6,461 nt of DNA from Marinagarivorans sp. UBA5868. Lineage in GTDB: Bacteria; Pseudomonadota; Gammaproteobacteria; Pseudomonadales; Cellvibrionaceae. Location: positions 5,446 to 11,906 of the forward strand of contig DJFQ01000247.1 of assembly GCA_002432095.1 (NCBI GenBank), written 5' to 3'. Both the position numbers and the translations under genes were made by a program. Below are positions 4,401-6,461 of this stretch, in pieces; position 1 is the first letter of the stretch; each line of letters begins with the position of its first letter. The notes beneath the pieces are model-generated. The model searched no databases. It saw only the letters and a list, made by a program, of their open reading frames with translations, and was not told where the DNA came from.

Positions 4401-6460
4401 GCGCCCGGCGCCAGCGTCGTGGCCGGACAATTGACGGTGGCAATCCGGTCGTCACTGACGCCCAAGGCGTTGATGGTCACATTACCGGTGTTGGTCACCT
4501 GGTAGGTGTAGCTGATCACCTCGCCCACCGCTGCGTAGGGATCACCTGCTATCACCTGCTTGTCCAGGGTCAGGGCCGGCGCTGCCGTCGCCAGTACCGT
4601 CGCCGCATCCAGCGCGGGTGCGAGGGTGCCCTGGGCCGGGGTGCCAGTTGCTTCTGCGTTATTGGTTACCGAACCCATGTCCAGATCCGCCTGGGTCACA
4701 CTGTAGGTCGCCGTGCAGGTCGTGCTGGCTCCCGGTGCCAGGGTCGTTTCCGGACAGGTCACGGTGGCAATCCTGTCATCACTGACAACCAGCGCGTCAA
4801 TGGTGACATTGCCGGCATTGGTGACCTGGTACTGGTAGCCCACCAGGGCACTCACATGATCGTAAGGCGCCCCCGAGACGGCGCTCTTCACCAGCACCAG
4901 CAACGGTTGTGCGTCCACACTGACAGTTTCGGTGTCCGGCGTCGGTGGCAGCGGACGTTGGGCGGGGGTGCCCGTGGCTTCGGCGCGGTTAGTCACCGTC
5001 CCGGCATCCAGGTCTGCCTGGGTCACACTGTAGCTGGCCGTACAGGTGGCGCTTTGCCCCGGTGCCAGGGTCACCGCTGGACAGTTCACCATCGCGATCC
5101 GGTCGTCGGTCACCGATAGCGTACTGATCGACACATTGCCGGTGTTGGTCAGGCGGTATTCGTAATTGACCACGTCGCCCACCGCGCCGTATGGCGCGCC
5201 GCTCACCGCGACCTTATCCATCGTCATGGAGGCCGTGGTATCCGCCTGCACAGTCACGCTGTCCCTGCCCGGTACCAGGCTGCCCACGGTCGGTACACCA
5301 TCTGCTGTGGCGATGTTGGTCACGGCGCCGGCGTCCAGGTCGGCCTGGGTTACGTTGTAGGTCGCCGTGCAGGTCATGCTGGCCCCCGGCGCCAGGGTCG
5401 TCGCCGGACACACCACCGCCCCGATCCGGTCGTCGTTCAGGGTGATCGCATTGATCGTCACCGCGCTGGGGTTGCTAACCACATAGTCGTAGGTCACCAC
5501 ATCACCCGCATTGTCGTAGGGCGCACCCGCGACGGCGGTCTTCTCCAGGGTCAGGGCCGGGGTTGCGCTTGAGGTGGCCACCGCGGTGTCCGTCGCGGGG
5601 CTCAACGTACCTTGCGTCGGTGTGCCGGTGGCACTGGCATTGTTGGTCACCTGCCCCGCATCCAGATCCGCCTGGACCACCGCATAACTGCCGGTGCAGG
5701 TGGTGCTCGCCCCCGGTGCCAGCGTGGTCACCGGACAGTTCACCGTGGATATCCGGTCGTCGCTCACCGCCAGGGCATTGATGGTCACATTGCCGGTATT
5801 GGTGACCCGGTAGGTGTAGTCCACTAGGTCGCCCACTGCATCGTAGGGGTTACCGGCGACGACCCGTTTGTCCAGCGTCAGCGCCGGCTGTGCTGTCGCC
5901 GCCACCGTCTCACTGTCCGTGGCCGGGATTAATGTCCCCTGCGCCGGAGTGCCGGCGGCTGACGCGTTGTTGGTGACGGACCCGGCATCAAGATCCGCCT
6001 GGGTCACGGTATAGTTCGCGGTACAGAGGGTGTTCGCCCCCGGCGCCAGCGTCGTCGCCGAACAGGTAACGCTTGCAATCCGGTCGTCGGTGACCGCCAG
6101 GGCGCTGACCGTCACGTTGCCGATGTTGGTGACCCGGTACTGGTAGCTGACCACATCACCTACCACCACATAGGGAGCACCGGCCACGGCCGTCTTTACC
6201 AGGGTCAACTGTGGCTGGGTATCGGCTACCACGGTCGCGCTATCGGTGGCCGGGGTCAGGGTGCCCCGGGTGGGTGTGCCGGTGGCGCTGGCGGTGTTGG
6301 TCACCGAGCCCGCGTTCAGGTCCGCCTGGGTCACGCTATAGCTGGCCGTACAGGTGGTACTCGTCCCCGGTGCTAGGGTGGTCACCGGGCAGCTCACGGT
6401 GGCGATGCGGTTATCGGTGACGGCCAACGCATTGATGGTCACGTTGCCGGTGTTGGTCAC
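1496..6460 (-). CDS. Giant repeat-rich cell-envelope protein with C-terminal OmpA-like domain (5'-partial)
   Basis: Only the last 1654 codons are present. The frame is open at the window edge and already inside a repeat, so the first codon (GTG) is an internal Val and the true start and signal peptide lie upstream. The TAA stop is at 1496-1498. Domains in window residues: eight DUF11/DUF7507-like modules (2-844), three cysteine-paired modules of a second type (845-1219), a DUF11-like module (about 1222-1350), an SdrD-B/carboxypeptidase-regulatory-like module (about 1356-1455) with the acidic loop NDCDGDGEQ, and two OmpA-like domains (about 1464-1546 and 1561-1646). The last carries VGHTD and LGLRRSQAV, with Asp 1604 and Arg 1619 in the usual peptidoglycan-binding spacing. 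Known for the families: DUF11-type modules form extracellular beta-sandwich stalks, and OmpA-like domains bind diaminopimelate peptidoglycan. Inferred role: a long adhesin or envelope-spanning structural protein anchored to the cell wall. No membrane segment is visible here. The exact function is unknown. Confidence 0.95.
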   Translation of the reverse strand: MTNTGNVTINALAVTDNRIATVSCPVTTLAPGTSTTCTASYSVTQADLNAGSVTNTASATGTPTRGTLTPATDSATVVADTQPQLTLVKTAVAGAPYVVVGDVVSYQYRVTNIGNVTVSALAVTDDRIASVTCSATTLAPGANTLCTANYTVTQADLDAGSVTNNASAAGTPAQGTLIPATDSETVAATAQPALTLDKRVVAGNPYDAVGDLVDYTYRVTNTGNVTINALAVSDDRISTVNCPVTTLAPGASTTCTGSYAVVQADLDAGQVTNNASATGTPTQGTLSPATDTAVATSSATPALTLEKTAVAGAPYDNAGDVVTYDYVVSNPSAVTINAITLNDDRIGAVVCPATTLAPGASMTCTATYNVTQADLDAGAVTNIATADGVPTVGSLVPGRDSVTVQADTTASMTMDKVAVSGAPYGAVGDVVNYEYRLTNTGNVSISTLSVTDDRIAMVNCPAVTLAPGQSATCTASYSVTQADLDAGTVTNRAEATGTPAQRPLPPTPDTETVSVDAQPLLVLVKSAVSGAPYDHVSALVGYQYQVTNAGNVTIDALVVSDDRIATVTCPETTLAPGASTTCTATYSVTQADLDMGSVTNNAEATGTPAQGTLAPALDAATVLATAAPALTLDKQVIAGDPYAAVGEVISYTYQVTNTGNVTINALGVSDDRIATVNCPATTLAPGASMTCTASYTVAQADLDAGSVTNNAAATGTPTQGTLGPATDNAVATAALTPLLTLDKQAVGGTPYAAVGDVVDYEYTVTNAGNITVSALVVTDDKIATVNCPATTLAPGASTTCTASYTITQADLDAGTVTNIASASGTPAQGTLAPATDTETVGARALVTYGKTVNTPGPVAVGDIVNFALTVTVAYAPSPYDITLTDTLGTGLTFNAITAAGAFTCGVNGSTVTCTLPPGQVPGTYTVGYTARVNSAATGTVDNSVTGTSADPADPAPPTCAGTCVTSTPVTPPAVGYAKTADTAGPVRAGDTITYTLTATVTGSQTTADTTLTDALGTGLAFGAVTDAGIATCSASGAVLRCTVPTGTIPGTYPVMYTATVTNEAPAGGTVDNAVTGSSADPANPPTCDGTCIVPVTVIAAEVEVIKTADPAPGTELEVGQSITYTLSASITGAALNGALVLTDTPGAGLTVGTLPAGCVAGNATITCTLPAGTPAGVYTFTYPATINDQADASVTNAVVAQSNGNLTNVTCVSCALEHPVAASALRIAKVAAVRQVRIGDLVRYTLTVHNLGNGRLREGSIVDTPPAGFTYVEGSLLVADDDNAGTADGFRPVRFGGIDIAGGGSATLVYLMRVGAGVRPGLHENQAQAFSPTSGDAISNIATARVELIADPLTDDSLVFGTVFNDCDGDGEQTPPDERGIPGVRIVSVEGLVAETDRFGRYHLAGIAGGTWERGRNFILKVDPATLPADARFTTDNPLMRRITPGLPVRFDWGIRRCVMELVELQLGTVLFAPGSAHVRAAHLPVIDRMADAVRKHGGGEVVIAADGEGEALALARAQAVQEALRARLDAEAQQGLVVSLRTEVNQPASWVAGLAEGGPLLGTVLFDTDKAEIRPEFEPLLDQVAAVLEERQGGVVTLVGHTDVRASYAYNVALGLRRSQAVYEALMRRLPESLRERVQVDVSRDPAAPVAGG
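1523..1780 (-). other. OmpA-like peptidoglycan-binding domain (copy 2) of the giant protein
   Basis: The domain begins LLGTVLFDTDKAEIRP, has a helix over PLLDQVAAVLEERQ, then the strand and motif VVTLVGHTD, then YNVALGLRRSQAVYEAL, and a final strand VQVDVS. The GHTD Asp (codon 1649-1651) and the second Arg of LGLRR (codon 1604-1606) are 15 residues apart. That is the spacing of the Asp/Arg pair that contacts diaminopimelate in characterised OmpA domains. It ends about ten residues before the stop, so the C-terminus of the protein is expected in the periplasm, on the cell wall. Confidence 0.92.
1823..2071 (-). other. Degenerate OmpA-like domain (copy 1) of the giant protein
   Basis: The segment opens LGTVLFAPGSAHVRAAHLP, parallel to LGTVLFDTDKAEIRPEFEP of the next domain. 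It continues with a helix (IDRMADAVRKHG), a VVIAADG strand and the helix LARAQAVQEALRARL. The loop that holds GHTD and the Asn/Leu residues in functional OmpA-like domains is missing: about five residues fewer lie between the strand and the LARAQAV helix. The fold looks kept, but the diaminopimelate-binding Asp is not in its motif. This is probably an internal duplication that lost wall binding. It could instead be a related alpha/beta domain that converged on the same opening motif. Confidence 0.7.
2096..2797 (-). other. DUF11-like module followed by SdrD-B/regulatory-like module (domains of the giant protein)
   Basis: The first part (about 2411-2797) begins LRIAKVAAVRQVRIGD and continues LVRYTLTVHNLGNGR, then VDTPPAGFTYVEGS. 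This is the classical DUF11 layout: a Lys-bearing first strand, GD, a YTxxVxNxG strand and a DTxPxGxxYVxGS strand. The second part (about 2096-2395) reads LVFGTVFND, then CDGDGEQTPPDERGIPGV, then VAETDRFGRYHLAGI. This matches SdrD-B or carboxypeptidase-regulatory-like folds, and the DxDGDG loop is a likely calcium site. A Cys-poor tail, NFILKVDPATLP to VRFDWGIR, links to the OmpA-like region. This segment probably acts as a rigid spacer between the repeat stalk and the wall anchor. The assignment is by motif only. Confidence 0.75.
2804..3928 (-). repeat. Three divergent second-type modules with paired cysteines
   Basis: Within the giant protein, three modules of about 120-128 residues follow the 109-residue array, at about 3545-3928, 3170-3544 and 2804-3163. 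The first two are clear sisters. Each opens YGKTVNTPGPV or YAKTADTAGPV, continues GDxxxxxLTxTV, then TLTDxLGTGL, then a Cys pair before LPPGQVPGTY or VPTGTIPGTY, then TVDN, TGxSADPA, and ends with a CxxxC (TCAGTC, TCDGTC). The third is more diverged (VIKTADPAPG, LTDTPGAGL, TCTLPAGTPAG) and ends with CVSC. They resemble modules that public annotation often calls isopeptide-forming fimbrial or DUF11-like domains. Each holds four cysteines, consistent with two disulfides in an exported protein. Boundaries are by eye. Confidence 0.8.
3929..6457 (-). repeat. Tandem array of eight 327-bp (109-residue) DUF11/DUF7507-like repeats
   Basis: Counting from the conserved TNxGNVT motif, the units are 6131-6457, 5804-6130, 5477-5803, 5150-5476, 4823-5149, 4496-4822, 4169-4495 and a shortened last unit 3929-4168. 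The seven full units are each exactly 109 codons with no insertion or deletion. The shared pattern is TNTGNVTINAL, a DDRIATV strand, a Cys at unit position 23, TTLAPGAS, a second Cys at position 36, then VTQADLDAGSVTN, GTPxQGTL, PATD, LTLDK and GDVVxYxYxV. The structural domain probably starts at LTLDK and ends at PATD, so the first domain in the window lacks its first strands. Unit 4 (5150-5476) is the most divergent, starting SNPSAV. Units differ at many silent sites: one 55-base stretch of units 3 and 7, compared by hand, matched at about 45 bases. The array continues beyond the window, because the residue before the first motif is the Val that ends the preceding unit. Confidence 0.95.
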
Positions 6461-6461
6461 C

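Noticed and set aside
2714..5119. 801-codon open frame on the plus strand
   Set aside because: It lies wholly antisense to the giant repeat gene. Its protein is rich in Gly, Arg and His with no recognisable domain and repeats only because the sense strand does. High GC and low stop frequency opposite the repeats explain its length.
3929..6457. CRISPR or non-coding satellite explanation for the periodic DNA
   Set aside because: The period is 327 bp, an exact codon multiple, and the units translate into conserved protein modules with silent-site variation.
6458..6460. GTG as the start codon of the giant gene
   Set aside because: It is the Val that ends the preceding repeat unit (xVTN pattern), and there is no room for a ribosome binding site in the window. 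The gene simply continues upstream.

Overview
The window carries three genes, all on the minus strand, so transcription runs from position 6461 towards position 1. In that order they are: a giant repeat-built envelope protein whose 5' end lies beyond the window (1496-6460), a 270-residue PAPS-type sulfotransferase (633-1445), and the first 191 codons of a type V secreted protein that runs off the other edge (1-573). The gaps are 50 and 59 bases. Neither gap holds a convincing terminator, so one transcription unit is plausible but not shown.

The organism is probably a GC-rich Gram-negative bacterium. The third gene starts with an ESPR-type extended signal peptide, which is known from beta- and gammaproteobacterial autotransporters and TpsA proteins. 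The first gene ends with a peptidoglycan-binding OmpA-like domain. I cannot name a genus. Base composition is uneven: 60-base samples are near 70% GC in the repeat gene and 50-55% in the sulfotransferase gene.

Layout of the giant protein, from its N-terminal side in the window to its C-terminus: eight copies of a DUF11/DUF7507-like module with an exact 109-residue (327 bp) period, the last one cut short; three further cysteine-paired modules of a second type; one classical DUF11-like module; one SdrD-B/carboxypeptidase-regulatory-like module with an acidic, probably calcium-binding loop; and two OmpA-like domains in tandem. Only the second OmpA-like domain keeps the peptidoglycan-binding residues. 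No signal peptide, membrane segment or beta-barrel is visible in the part present.

The autotransporter-like gene is easy to miss because it has no stop codon inside the window, yet its start is one of the best supported points here. It has an AAGGAG ribosome binding site, a near-consensus ESPR, a hydrophobic signal core with an AWA cleavage site, and a passenger start typical of autotransporter-associated beta-strand-repeat proteins.

Two long exported surface proteins flank a cytoplasmic sulfotransferase. This suggests a surface or adhesion locus in which a sulfate group may be added to an envelope component, but the substrate is unknown and the link is inference.
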